A stretch of 6,293 nt of DNA from Nitrospirota bacterium (GCA_016201805.1 JACQCB010000119.1:1-6293), one strand, 5' to 3'; positions 1 to 5,352 are shown, counted from the stretch's first letter. The notes: a model not told the origin generated them from the letters alone. Numbers and translations are program-made.

Positions 1-476
1 AGGGCATAGGCTTTGCTTTTCCGAAGGGCCGTCAAGTCCAGCTCCTTGAGCAACGCCTCCAATCGGGTGGCGCGATCCTGCGGGGACAGGACCAGCATCT
101 CCAAAATCGCCAGGATGTTCTCCTCCACCGACAACCGGCGGAACACCGACGACTCCTGCGGCAAATACCCGATGCCGCGCCGGGCCCGCTTGAACATCGG
201 TAGATCGGTAATGGCCTTGCCGTTGAGCAGGATTTGCCCCGCATCCGGCTGGCATAAGCCCACCATCATGTCGAAGATCGTGGTCTTACCGGCTCCGTTC
301 GGCCCCAGAAGGCCCACCACCTCGCCGGCCTTGACATCCAGGCTGACGCCTTTGACGACCTGACGCCCCTTGAAGCCCTTTTCCAGCCCGGTCGCCTCCA
401 AGCATGGCTGCGCCGCCGGAGGCACCGCGGCTGAGCGGGAAGACTCCTGCACACCGGGGACCTGAGCGGTGTGCAT
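1..476 (-). CDS. lptB: LPS export ABC transporter ATP-binding protein LptB (5' part, 3' end cut off by window)
   Basis: LptB is the cytoplasmic ATPase that, as a dimer with LptF and LptG, extracts LPS from the inner membrane and pushes it onto the LptC-LptA bridge. The first 158 codons are present. Walker A is GPNGAGKTT at residues 58-66 (Lys64, Thr65). The Q-loop is in GYLPQESSVFRRLSVEEN, with Gln107; this stretch is typical of LptB. The ABC signature, Walker B and switch His lie beyond position 1, so the gene is truncated only by the window edge. The ATG at 476-474 is chosen because a strong GGAGGG Shine-Dalgarno sits 5 nt upstream. Its A is shared with the lptA stop (TGATG), which suggests translational coupling. 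Compared with the E. coli protein, about 23-25 extra Ala/Pro/Ser-rich residues precede the first ABC strand (near LEATGLEKGFKG). LptB is favoured over other ABC ATPases by this motif and by the lptC-lptA context. Confidence 0.93.
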   Translation of the reverse strand, partial: MHTAQVPGVQESSRSAAVPPAAQPCLEATGLEKGFKGRQVVKGVSLDVKAGEVVGLLGPNGAGKTTIFDMMVGLCQPDAGQILLNGKAITDLPMFKRARRGIGYLPQESSVFRRLSVEENILAILEMLVLSPQDRATRLEALLKELDLTALRKSKAYA

Positions 477-1078
477 CAACGCCCTCCCCCCTGCTCTTCT
501 TCGATCTGCACGCGCGAGTTCCCTTCCACAATGCTGCGACCTTCGGCCAAGTACATCGTGATCTTCTGTCCGGTGACCCGCGTACCCTTCTGCCAGGCCA
601 CCGGCTCCCCCGTCAAGATAATTTTCTCCTCCTCGGCAAAGTACATCGCTTTTTGGCCCGTGGCTTGTCCGTCGTCTTTTTCAATCCGCACGCGGCCGGT
701 CGCCTCGATCATGCTGACCGACCGGTTACCCGTCGTCGGAAGGCCGGCGGCGTTCGCCGGCACGGATTTGTCAGTGGCTGCATTGCGTGCTTTCCCGCTC
801 CCCCGAGCCGCCCCCCCGCCGCCAGGGGCCGGTTGATCGCCGGCCTTGAACACGACCACCATCACGTCCGAATGGACGATCAAAGCCCCCTTTGTGAGCA
901 CGACGGCCCCCTCAAAGATCGCCTTGCTGTCCTGATTCCGAACCGTCATTTTTTCAGCCGTAATCGTCGTCCGCTGGCTGTCGGCCTGAGCCGGAGCGGC
1001 CGGGCGCGGCTCCGATGCCTGCGCCGCCACGGCCCCAAGCCAGCACGCGAGGGCAAGGCTACTGAGCGATTTCCACAT
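476..1078 (-). CDS. lptA: Periplasmic LPS transport protein LptA (OstA-like)
   Basis: LptA forms the periplasmic beta-jellyroll bridge that carries LPS from LptC to LptD. The product has 200 residues. A signal peptide is visible: short basic start MWKS, hydrophobic core to about residue 18, and probable cleavage after AQA (residues 19-21). OstA-like strands follow (TTITAEKMTVRNQDSKAIFEGAVVL, residues 37-61, and again in about 120-192). Between them, about residues 79-119, is a Gly/Ala/Pro-rich low-complexity stretch absent from E. coli LptA. The folded core is therefore fairly short. The ATG at 1078-1076 is preferred because AGAAGG (1085-1090) is 6 nt upstream. An ATG at 1084 would touch that site, and a TTG at 1093 lacks a site. 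The gene overlaps lptC by 20 nt and ends in TGATG shared with lptB. The identification rests on the fold pattern, signal peptide and operon; sequence identity to known LptA looks low. Confidence 0.85.
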   Translation of the reverse strand: MWKSLSSLALACWLGAVAAQASEPRPAAPAQADSQRTTITAEKMTVRNQDSKAIFEGAVVLTKGALIVHSDVMVVVFKAGDQPAPGGGGAARGSGKARNAATDKSVPANAAGLPTTGNRSVSMIEATGRVRIEKDDGQATGQKAMYFAEEEKIILTGEPVAWQKGTRVTGQKITMYLAEGRSIVEGNSRVQIEEEQGGGR

Positions 1079-1625
1079 TGACATCCTTCTCAATCTGAAA
1101 CTCTTCGATCCCCAGTTTCCCGACCAGCCCGGTCCCTTTCAGCACCAAGCCGTTCCCGGTAATGGTCACGGGGTCGCGCGTCATAATTTCGTGCGCTTCA
1201 TCCGCCCACATCAGATGGTTGGTCGTGATCGTATACCCGCTTTCCAACTGGATGGTGATCGGCTCCACACGATTGACGAGCACAAAGTCCTTCTTGGCAA
1301 GATCTACGCTGCCTTCATCCCCTGCCAGCTTCAGCTCCCACCCCTTCGCCCCATGGAGCGTCACCTGAACCTGCTCCAGCATCGCACGGTTCTCCGCCTC
1401 AAACACATGGGCGCGTTGGGCCTGCACTTCCCATTGTACGGCTCCGTCGCGGGATTGAGTAAATTTGAACTGGTCGATGCCGGCATCAGCCCGACCGTTC
1501 GGCCCTGGGCTCGCCGAACTGGGCGGCGGAACCGATTCCGTTCGAGTCACGAGGAGATAGACGAGGAAGGAGGCAAGCGCGACTACGAGAGCAAGCAAAC
1601 CGCCCCGAACCCAGCGTTGCCACAT
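1059..1625 (-). CDS. lptC: LPS export system protein LptC
   Basis: LptC is an inner-membrane-anchored periplasmic protein that receives LPS from LptB2FG and hands it to LptA. The product has 188 residues, the usual size for the family. One N-terminal membrane segment is evident (about residues 8-26, GGLLALVVALASFLVYLLV) after a short basic stretch, with no cleavage site. A Pro/Ser/Gly linker follows (33-47), then the periplasmic jellyroll domain (about 50-188), including WEVQAQRAHVFEAEN and DPVTITGNGLVLKGTGLVG. The ATG at 1625 is chosen because GGGTGG lies about 4-5 nt upstream. An in-frame TTG at 1637 would add four residues and consume that site. It is the first gene of the lpt operon, downstream of a predicted promoter at 1674-1702, and its 3' end carries the ribosome-binding site of lptA. 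Confidence 0.88.
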   Translation of the reverse strand: MWQRWVRGGLLALVVALASFLVYLLVTRTESVPPPSSASPGPNGRADAGIDQFKFTQSRDGAVQWEVQAQRAHVFEAENRAMLEQVQVTLHGAKGWELKLAGDEGSVDLAKKDFVLVNRVEPITIQLESGYTITTNHLMWADEAHEIMTRDPVTITGNGLVLKGTGLVGKLGIEEFQIEKDVNVEIAQ

Positions 1626-1655
1626 CAAACCACCCAAATCAATCGCTTAGCTAAT

Positions 1656-1669
1656 CCTGATGATTCAGG
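1656..1669 (-). repeat. Short inverted repeat at the predicted lpt transcription start
   Basis: The minus strand reads CCTGA-ATCA-TCAGG, a perfect 5-bp dyad around a 4-nt centre. It begins about 5 nt after the predicted -10 box, so it would overlap the transcription start and early leader of lptC. It could be a small operator or a 5'-end stem-loop, or it could be chance. The dyad is seen; the function is a guess. Confidence 0.3.
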
Positions 1670-1673
1670 CACG

Positions 1674-1702
1674 ATCCTAGCATAGGAGTCGGGGCAAGTA
1701 AA
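1674..1702 (-). promoter_or_regulatory. Predicted sigma-70-type promoter for lptC-lptA-lptB
   Basis: On the minus strand TTTACT (1697-1702, four of six matches to the -35 consensus) is followed by a 17-bp spacer and TAGGAT (1674-1679, four of six matches to the -10 consensus). TGC precedes the -10 box, which gives an extended -10 element. Transcription would begin near 1667, about 42 nt before the lptC ATG. The -35 box lies in the T-rich tail of the upstream terminator. This is a prediction from consensus only. Confidence 0.5.
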
Positions 1703-1750
1703 CAAATGGCACGCCGTGCGGATGACAGAAACCACCCGACGCGGCGTGCC
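1699..1750 (-). terminator. Predicted rho-independent terminator of the ribosomal-protein cluster
   Basis: On the minus strand GGCACGCCG (1742-1750) pairs perfectly with CGGCGTGCC (1708-1716). The 25-nt interior can fold further, with GGGTG pairing to CATCC (one G-U pair) around an 8-nt loop. The stem is followed at once by ATTTGTTTA, a T-rich tail. On the plus strand no T-run follows the stem, so the element is directional and ends transcription coming from rplQ, about 57 nt after its stop codon. The interrupted stem is longer than a textbook terminator, which limits certainty. Confidence 0.6.
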
Positions 1751-1806
1751 GCACAGCTCGCATGAGCATGGGAGGGGGGGGATACTCTTGGAGGAGCCTC
1801 GGAAAC

Positions 1807-2277
1807 TTACGAAACTTCTTTGTCCGACGCAGCCTTCGATCCGGACGCAGGAGCGGCTTGAGACGATTTCTTGCCTTTCTTTTCGGCACCGGGCTTTGCG
1901 GAGGAGGCCTCCGTCTCGCTCCCCTTCGCGACCAATTCAATGGCCACCATCTTCGCCATATCGCCGACTCGCCGCCGGGTCTTGATCAACCGCGTGTAGC
2001 CCCCGCGGCGATCCCGGAATCGACCAGCCACGTCGTCGAAGAGCTTGGACACGACGGCCTTGCTGCGAAGAAACCCGAGCGCTCGCCGTCGGGCCGGCAG
2101 CCCCCCATCCTTGCCGAGAGTGATCATCCGTTCGGCAAAGCCGCGGATCTCCTTCGCCTTCGCCTCAGTCGTCTCGATCCGTTCATGATCGAGCAGGGAC
2201 GTGACCAGGCTCCGAAACAACGCCCATCGATGCTTCGTCTTCCGTCCTAGTTGTCTGCCATTTTTTCTGTGACGCAC
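1807..2277 (-). CDS. rplQ: 50S ribosomal protein L17
   Basis: L17 is a large-subunit protein located near the peptide exit tunnel. The product has 156 residues from a GTG start at 2277. Its N-terminus, MRHRKNGRQLGRKTKHRWAL, is the conserved L17 opening and fixes the start. GAGAGG lies about 6 nt upstream, in the 13-nt gap after rpoA. The canonical domain runs to about residue 118 (FRDRRGGYTRLIKTRRRVGDMA is the conserved 3' part). A tail of about 38 residues rich in Ala, Ser, Lys and Glu follows. E. coli L17 is about 127 residues and has no such long tail. An in-frame ATG at 2349 would add 24 residues overlapping rpoA and is not credible. It is the last gene of the cluster, followed by the predicted terminator. 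Confidence 0.97.
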   Translation of the reverse strand: MRHRKNGRQLGRKTKHRWALFRSLVTSLLDHERIETTEAKAKEIRGFAERMITLGKDGGLPARRRALGFLRSKAVVSKLFDDVAGRFRDRRGGYTRLIKTRRRVGDMAKMVAIELVAKGSETEASSAKPGAEKKGKKSSQAAPASGSKAASDKEVS

Positions 2278-2290
2278 GGTGCCCTCTCGT

Positions 2291-3295
2291 TTACGCGTCG
2301 ACCTTGACGCTGCCACCACCGGACGGCAGCGAGTCGAGTTTGATGCCAAGGCTCAAGCCCATCTCGGCCAGAATTTCCTTGATCTCGTTCAGCGATTTCT
2401 TGCCGAAGTTTTTGGTCTTCAGCATTTCCATTTCCGTCCGCTGCACCAGGTCGGCAATGGTCTTGATATTGGCGTTCTTCAGGCAGTTGGCCGCTCGCAC
2501 GGATAACTCGAGTTCGTTCACGCTCCGCAGCAAGTGCTTGTTGATTTCCAGCCGTTCTTCATCCGGCCGCGCCTGCGGCTTGGCTTCGCCGAGGTCTTCC
2601 GGATGGATGAAAATGCTGAGGTGGTCGCGCAACACGCCCGCGGCCGAGGACAGGGCGTCCTCCGGAACCATGCTCCCGTCCGTCCAGACTTCGAGCAGTA
2701 ACTTGTCGTAATCCGTGACCCGCCCGACCCGCGCGTTTTCCACCTGGAAATTGACCCGCCGCACGGGAGAATAAATCGAGTCCACGGCGATCACGCCGAT
2801 CGGCAGACCCTCTTCCTTGTTCCGCTCGGCGGGGACATAGCTGCGGCCAGGCTTGACCGTCATCTCCATGTCCAGCGTCGCCTCTTTGTCCAGCGTCGCA
2901 ATGTGCACGTCCGGATTCAGGACGGTCAAATCCGCGTCATGGACGATGTCCGACCCCTTGGCTTCTCCCGGACCCTTTTTCCTGAGACGGATGGTCTTGG
3001 GCTTATCCGTGTGCAATTTCAACCGGAGCCCCTTCACGTTCAGAATGACGGTGGTCACATCTTCGGTGACGCCAGGAATCGTGGAAAACTCGTGCTGCAC
3101 CCCCTCGATTCGCACCGTCGTCACCGCCGCTCCGGTCAGCGACGACAGCAACACGCGGCGCAGGGAATTCCCGATGGTCGTCCCAAATCCTCGTTCGAAC
3201 GGCTCCGCCGTGAACTTGCCGTAAGTCGGGGTCAGCGTTTCCTTGTCGGCCTCAACCCGCACCGGGATTTGAAAATCCTTCATTGCCTTAATCAT
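2291..3295 (-). CDS. rpoA: DNA-directed RNA polymerase subunit alpha
   Basis: RpoA dimerises to nucleate assembly of core RNA polymerase, and its C-terminal domain contacts upstream promoter DNA and activators. The product has 334 residues, close to the E. coli 329. The N-terminal domain (about 1-235) includes the dimerisation segment FERGFGTTIGNSLRRVLLSS (33-52). The C-terminal domain (about 250-320) has VRAANCLKNANIKTIADLVQRTE and KNFGKKSLNEIKEIL. Arg267, Asn270 and Gly298 correspond to the E. coli DNA-contact residues Arg265, Asn268 and Gly296. The ATG at 3295 is preferred because AAGGGGGGG lies directly upstream at good spacing. The second Met (codon 5) has only a poorly spaced AAGG. It is placed between rpsD and rplQ, the standard alpha-operon order. 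Nothing unusual is seen in the protein. Confidence 0.99.
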   Translation of the reverse strand: MIKAMKDFQIPVRVEADKETLTPTYGKFTAEPFERGFGTTIGNSLRRVLLSSLTGAAVTTVRIEGVQHEFSTIPGVTEDVTTVILNVKGLRLKLHTDKPKTIRLRKKGPGEAKGSDIVHDADLTVLNPDVHIATLDKEATLDMEMTVKPGRSYVPAERNKEEGLPIGVIAVDSIYSPVRRVNFQVENARVGRVTDYDKLLLEVWTDGSMVPEDALSSAAGVLRDHLSIFIHPEDLGEAKPQARPDEERLEINKHLLRSVNELELSVRAANCLKNANIKTIADLVQRTEMEMLKTKNFGKKSLNEIKEILAEMGLSLGIKLDSLPSGGGSVKVDA

Positions 3296-3378
3296 AGCCC
3301 CCCCTTCGCCTCATCCCCTCTGCCAGACAGCCCCTGGGCCGTTCATCCGCCGCACGGGCGCAGATGCCGGGCCATGCG

Positions 3379-4005
3379 CTACCTGGAATACAACTCCACG
3401 ATCAACTGCTCGTTCACCGGCAGCACGATCTCTTCCTTCGTCGGGATCCCCCGCACCGTGCCCTTGAACGCGGCCTGGTCCAGTTCCAACCACCCCGGAA
3501 TGCCACGCCCCTCCACCGCTTCCAGCGCGGACTGGATGGACAGAATCTCCCGGCTCCGCGGACGGACCTCGACGACATCCCCAGCCTTCACCGTATAGGA
3601 CGGGATGTCGGTCTTCCTCCCGTTCACCAAAAGATGGCCATGGTTGACGATCTGCCTGGCCTCTTTCCGCGAGGAGGCAAACCCAAGCCGATAGACGACA
3701 TTGTCCAGCCGGCACTCGAGCAGCTTCAGCAAATGCTCGCCGGTAATCCCGGTGCGGCGTTCCGCCCTCCCGAACACCCCCCGGAACTGCCGTTCCTGCA
3801 GGCCATAGATCCGTCGCAGCTTCTGTTTCTCGCGCAACTGCGCGCTGTATTCAGAAGCCCGGTGCCGCCCTTGTCCATGCTGGCCGGGCGGGTAGCTTCG
3901 ACGCTCGATGGCGCACTTTTCCGTCATGCACCGCGTGCCCTTGAGAAAGAGTTTTTCTCCTTCTCGCCGGCACAACCGACATACTGGACCTTTGTACTTC
4001 GCCAC
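3379..4005 (-). CDS. rpsD: 30S ribosomal protein S4 (zinc-binding form)
   Basis: S4 is a primary 16S rRNA-binding protein that starts 30S assembly, and in many bacteria it also represses its own operon. The product has 208 residues, full length. Cys9, Cys12, Cys26 and Cys31 form the N-terminal zinc site of the C+ type. The S4 RNA-binding domain spans about residues 98-160, with RLDNVVYRLGFASSRKEARQIVNHGHL at 99-125 and then LLVNGRKTDIPSYTVKAGD. The start codon is GTG at 4005-4003, preceded by GGAGGAGGAG with 7 nt spacing, a very strong ribosome-binding site. A 77-nt gap separates it from rpsK, the longest gap between rpmJ and rpsD, and it contains a small hairpin (4055-4067). Confidence 0.99.
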   Translation of the reverse strand: MAKYKGPVCRLCRREGEKLFLKGTRCMTEKCAIERRSYPPGQHGQGRHRASEYSAQLREKQKLRRIYGLQERQFRGVFGRAERRTGITGEHLLKLLECRLDNVVYRLGFASSRKEARQIVNHGHLLVNGRKTDIPSYTVKAGDVVEVRPRSREILSIQSALEAVEGRGIPGWLELDQAAFKGTVRGIPTKEEIVLPVNEQLIVELYSR

Positions 4006-4054
4006 CGCTTATCTCCTCCTCCGTCAACGACCGTTCCGCATCCAACAGAGCACT

Positions 4055-4067
4055 CGGCGCACCGCCG
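4055..4067 (-). repeat. Small GC-rich hairpin in the rpsK-rpsD gap
   Basis: The minus strand reads CGGCG-GTG-CGCCG, a perfect 5-bp stem with a 3-nt loop, 15 nt after the rpsK stop. No T-run follows, so it is not a terminator. It may stabilise the upstream mRNA 3' end or form part of an rpsD leader fold. It is also short enough to arise by chance in GC-rich DNA. Confidence 0.3.
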
Positions 4068-4082
4068 TCCTGAAATTTGCCT

Positions 4083-4466
4083 TTACACCCGTCGCCGTTT
4101 GGGCGGTCGGCAGCCGTTATGGGGAATCGGCGTCACATCACGGATCAGGTTGATGCGCAACCCTGCCGACTGCAACGACCGGATCGCCGACTCGCGGCCC
4201 GAACCCGGCCCGTTCACATAGACATCCACCTGCCGCATACCATGCTCCATGGCCTTCTTCGCCGCAGCTTCCCCCGCCCGCTGCGCCGCAAAGGGCGTGC
4301 TCTTGCGCGATCCCTTAAAGCCCTGGTTCCCGCAACTCGCCCACACGATCGAATTGCCGCTCATATCGGTAATGGTGACAATCGTGTTGTTGAACGAGGC
4401 CTGGATATGGGCGACCCCGCTCTGGACGACTTTGCGTTCTTTCTTCTTCCCCTTCTTGACGCTCAT
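4083..4466 (-). CDS. rpsK: 30S ribosomal protein S11
   Basis: S11 is a platform protein of the small subunit, near the mRNA exit site. The product has 127 residues, normal for the family. The hallmarks are FNNTIVTITDMSGN (25-38), GFKGSRKSTPFAAQ (49-62), the GPGSGRE segment (86-92) and the C-terminal DVTPIPHNGCRPPKRRRV (110-127). The Asn117-Gly118 pair is the site that becomes isoaspartate in E. coli S11. The segment WASCGNQG (42-49) has Cys45 where E. coli has Ala. The ATG at 4466 has AGAGGA upstream. It lies 36 nt after rpsM and is probably co-transcribed with it. Confidence 0.99.
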   Translation of the reverse strand: MSVKKGKKKERKVVQSGVAHIQASFNNTIVTITDMSGNSIVWASCGNQGFKGSRKSTPFAAQRAGEAAAKKAMEHGMRQVDVYVNGPGSGRESAIRSLQSAGLRINLIRDVTPIPHNGCRPPKRRRV

Positions 4467-4502
4467 CTCTGCTTCCTCTCTCTCATGTGCGCATCGCGCA
4501 GA

Positions 4503-4895
4503 CTAGGGACGGCTCGAGCCGCCCATGGGCTTGCGCGCTTTTCCCATCGAGGACCGTCGGCCTTTCCTCGTTCTGGCATTGGTCTTGGTCCGTTGCCCGC
4601 GCACCGGCAGGCCTTTGCGATGCCGCAAGCCGCGATAGGTCCCCGTATCCACGAGGCGTTTGATGCCCATGGACACTTCCTTGCGGAGATCGCCTTCGAC
4701 CTTGTGGTCGCGGTCGATGATCTCTCTCAGCTTGACGATTTCATCCTCGCTGAGATCCTTCACGCGGGTCGCGCCCACGACTCCGGACTTTTTGACAATC
4801 TGCGCGGCGGTGACTCGGCCGATCCCATACACATAGGTCAGCCCCACATCCACCCGCTTCTCTCTCGGTAAATCCACCCCGGCGATCCGAGCCAT
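4503..4895 (-). CDS. rpsM: 30S ribosomal protein S13
   Basis: S13 sits in the head of the 30S subunit and forms bridges to the 50S subunit while contacting the P-site tRNA. The product has 130 residues, slightly longer than E. coli (118). It begins MARIAGVDLPREKRV and has the helix-hairpin-helix segment around GIG (24-26). The conserved C-terminal block spans residues 88-112 and includes RGLRHRKGLPVRGQRTKTNA. The tail ends in KARKPMGGSSRP. The ATG at 4895 is fixed by homology and by GGGAGG about 5 nt upstream. The open frame continues upstream to 5003, but that part covers rpmJ in another frame and is not coding. It is the usual first gene of the alpha operon. Confidence 0.98.
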   Translation of the reverse strand: MARIAGVDLPREKRVDVGLTYVYGIGRVTAAQIVKKSGVVGATRVKDLSEDEIVKLREIIDRDHKVEGDLRKEVSMGIKRLVDTGTYRGLRHRKGLPVRGQRTKTNARTRKGRRSSMGKARKPMGGSSRP

Positions 4896-4911
4896 GCTTC
4901 CTCCCAGCTGT

Positions 4912-4938
4912 GACGTCCGCCGACCGGCGCCCCGCGTC
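4912..4938 (-). promoter_or_regulatory. Inverted-repeat hairpin in the rpmJ-rpsM leader
   Basis: In the 52-nt space between the rpmJ stop and the rpsM ATG the minus strand can form an inner stem CGCCG/CGGCG (4918-4929) inside an outer stem GACG/CGTC (4912-4915 with 4935-4938). It ends 16 nt before the start codon, just upstream of the Shine-Dalgarno sequence. In E. coli, S4 represses the alpha operon by binding an mRNA structure over the rpsM start. This hairpin is in the corresponding place, but it does not by itself show the E. coli pseudoknot. The pairing is seen; the regulatory role is inferred. Confidence 0.3.
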
Positions 4939-4947
4939 CGGCCGCAG

Positions 4948-5061
4948 CTATCCCTGACGTTGTTTGTGCCGCGGATTCTCGCAGAGCACCCTGACCACCC
5001 CACGGCGGCGGATGACCTTGCACTTCGAACAAATCGGCTTGACGGATGACTTGACTTTCAT
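4948..5061 (-). CDS. rpmJ: 50S ribosomal protein L36 (zinc-binding form)
   Basis: L36 is the smallest large-subunit protein and stabilises 23S rRNA folding. The 37-residue product begins MKVKSSVKPICSKCKVIRRR and ends VRVLCENPRHKQRQG, matching the family along its whole length. Cys11, Cys14, Cys27 and His32 form the zinc ribbon of the C+ type, so this is not the zinc-independent paralogue. The ATG is at 5061-5059 and the TAG stop at 4950-4948. AAGGG lies upstream of the start, somewhat far away at about 10-12 nt. The gene is 32 nt after infA and 52 nt before rpsM, the standard infA-rpmJ-rpsM order. The gene is short but the call is secure. Confidence 0.98.
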   Translation of the reverse strand: MKVKSSVKPICSKCKVIRRRGVVRVLCENPRHKQRQG

Positions 5062-5093
5062 AACGGCCTACCCTTCAGACTGATCGTCGTTGC

Positions 5094-5312
5094 TTACTTG
5101 AACCGGTACGTAATGCGCCCCCTGGTGAGATCGTACGGCGACATTTCCACCGTGACCTTGTCGCCGGGGAGGATCCGGATGAAGTGCATCCGCATCTTCC
5201 CTGAAATGTGCGCCAGGATGACATGTTCGTTATCCAACTTGACCCGGAACATGGCGTTCGGAAGCGTTTCCGCCACCGTCCCCTGCACCTCGATAACGTC
5301 TTCCTTCGGCAT
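5094..5312 (-). CDS. infA: Translation initiation factor IF-1
   Basis: IF-1 binds the 30S A site during initiation and helps IF-2 and IF-3 select the initiator tRNA. The product has 72 residues, exactly the usual length, and is a single OB-fold domain. Recognisable blocks are VQGTVAETLPNAMFRVKLDN (9-28), HISGKMRMHFIRILPGDKV (35-53) and the end SPYDLTRGRITYRFK (58-72). The ATG at 5312 is preceded by GAGGATGAGG, which gives a good ribosome-binding site. It follows map after 64 nt and precedes rpmJ by 32 nt. Confidence 0.99.
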   Translation of the reverse strand: MPKEDVIEVQGTVAETLPNAMFRVKLDNEHVILAHISGKMRMHFIRILPGDKVTVEMSPYDLTRGRITYRFK

Positions 5313-5336
5313 CCGGCCTCATCCTCACAATCAATC

Positions 5337-5352
5337 CACCGCGCCACCGCGC
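5337..5352. repeat. Two tandem copies of an 8-bp unit in the map-infA gap
   Basis: CACCGCGC occurs twice back to back on the plus strand, in the 64-nt gap between map and infA. It may be a small slippage product. No T-run or start signal is associated with it, and I assign no function. Confidence 0.4.

Noticed and set aside
1040..1078. Possible lipoprotein signal in LptA (Cys12 within LALAC)
   Set aside because: The lipobox is poor (Ala at -3, Leu at -2), the Cys is very close to the N-terminus and the hydrophobic core continues past it; an AQA signal peptidase I site fits better.
404..1081. A 225-codon plus-strand open frame opposite lptA
   Set aside because: The opposite strand has a signal peptide, a family fold and operon overlaps; this frame has none of these and is Arg/Pro/His-rich.
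1079..1093. Upstream starts for lptA (TTG at 1093, ATG at 1084)
   Set aside because: The AGAAGG site is inside or touching these starts; only the ATG at 1078 has proper 6-nt spacing.
1677..1940. An 87-codon minus-strand frame spanning the rplQ 3' end and the intergenic region
   Set aside because: It overlaps the L17 tail in another frame, crosses the terminator, and has no conserved sequence.
2278..2349. ATG start giving L17 24 extra N-terminal residues
   Set aside because: It would overlap rpoA by 59 nt, and the family begins with MRHRK, exactly at the GTG at 2277, which has a good Shine-Dalgarno sequence.
4077..4871. A 264-codon plus-strand open frame opposite rpsK and rpsM
   Set aside because: It is antisense to two conserved ribosomal protein genes and shows no recognisable motif or ribosome-binding site.
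4896..5003. Upstream extension of the rpsM frame by 36 codons
   Set aside because: It runs through rpmJ in another frame, and S13 begins at MARIAGVD with a strong ribosome-binding site.
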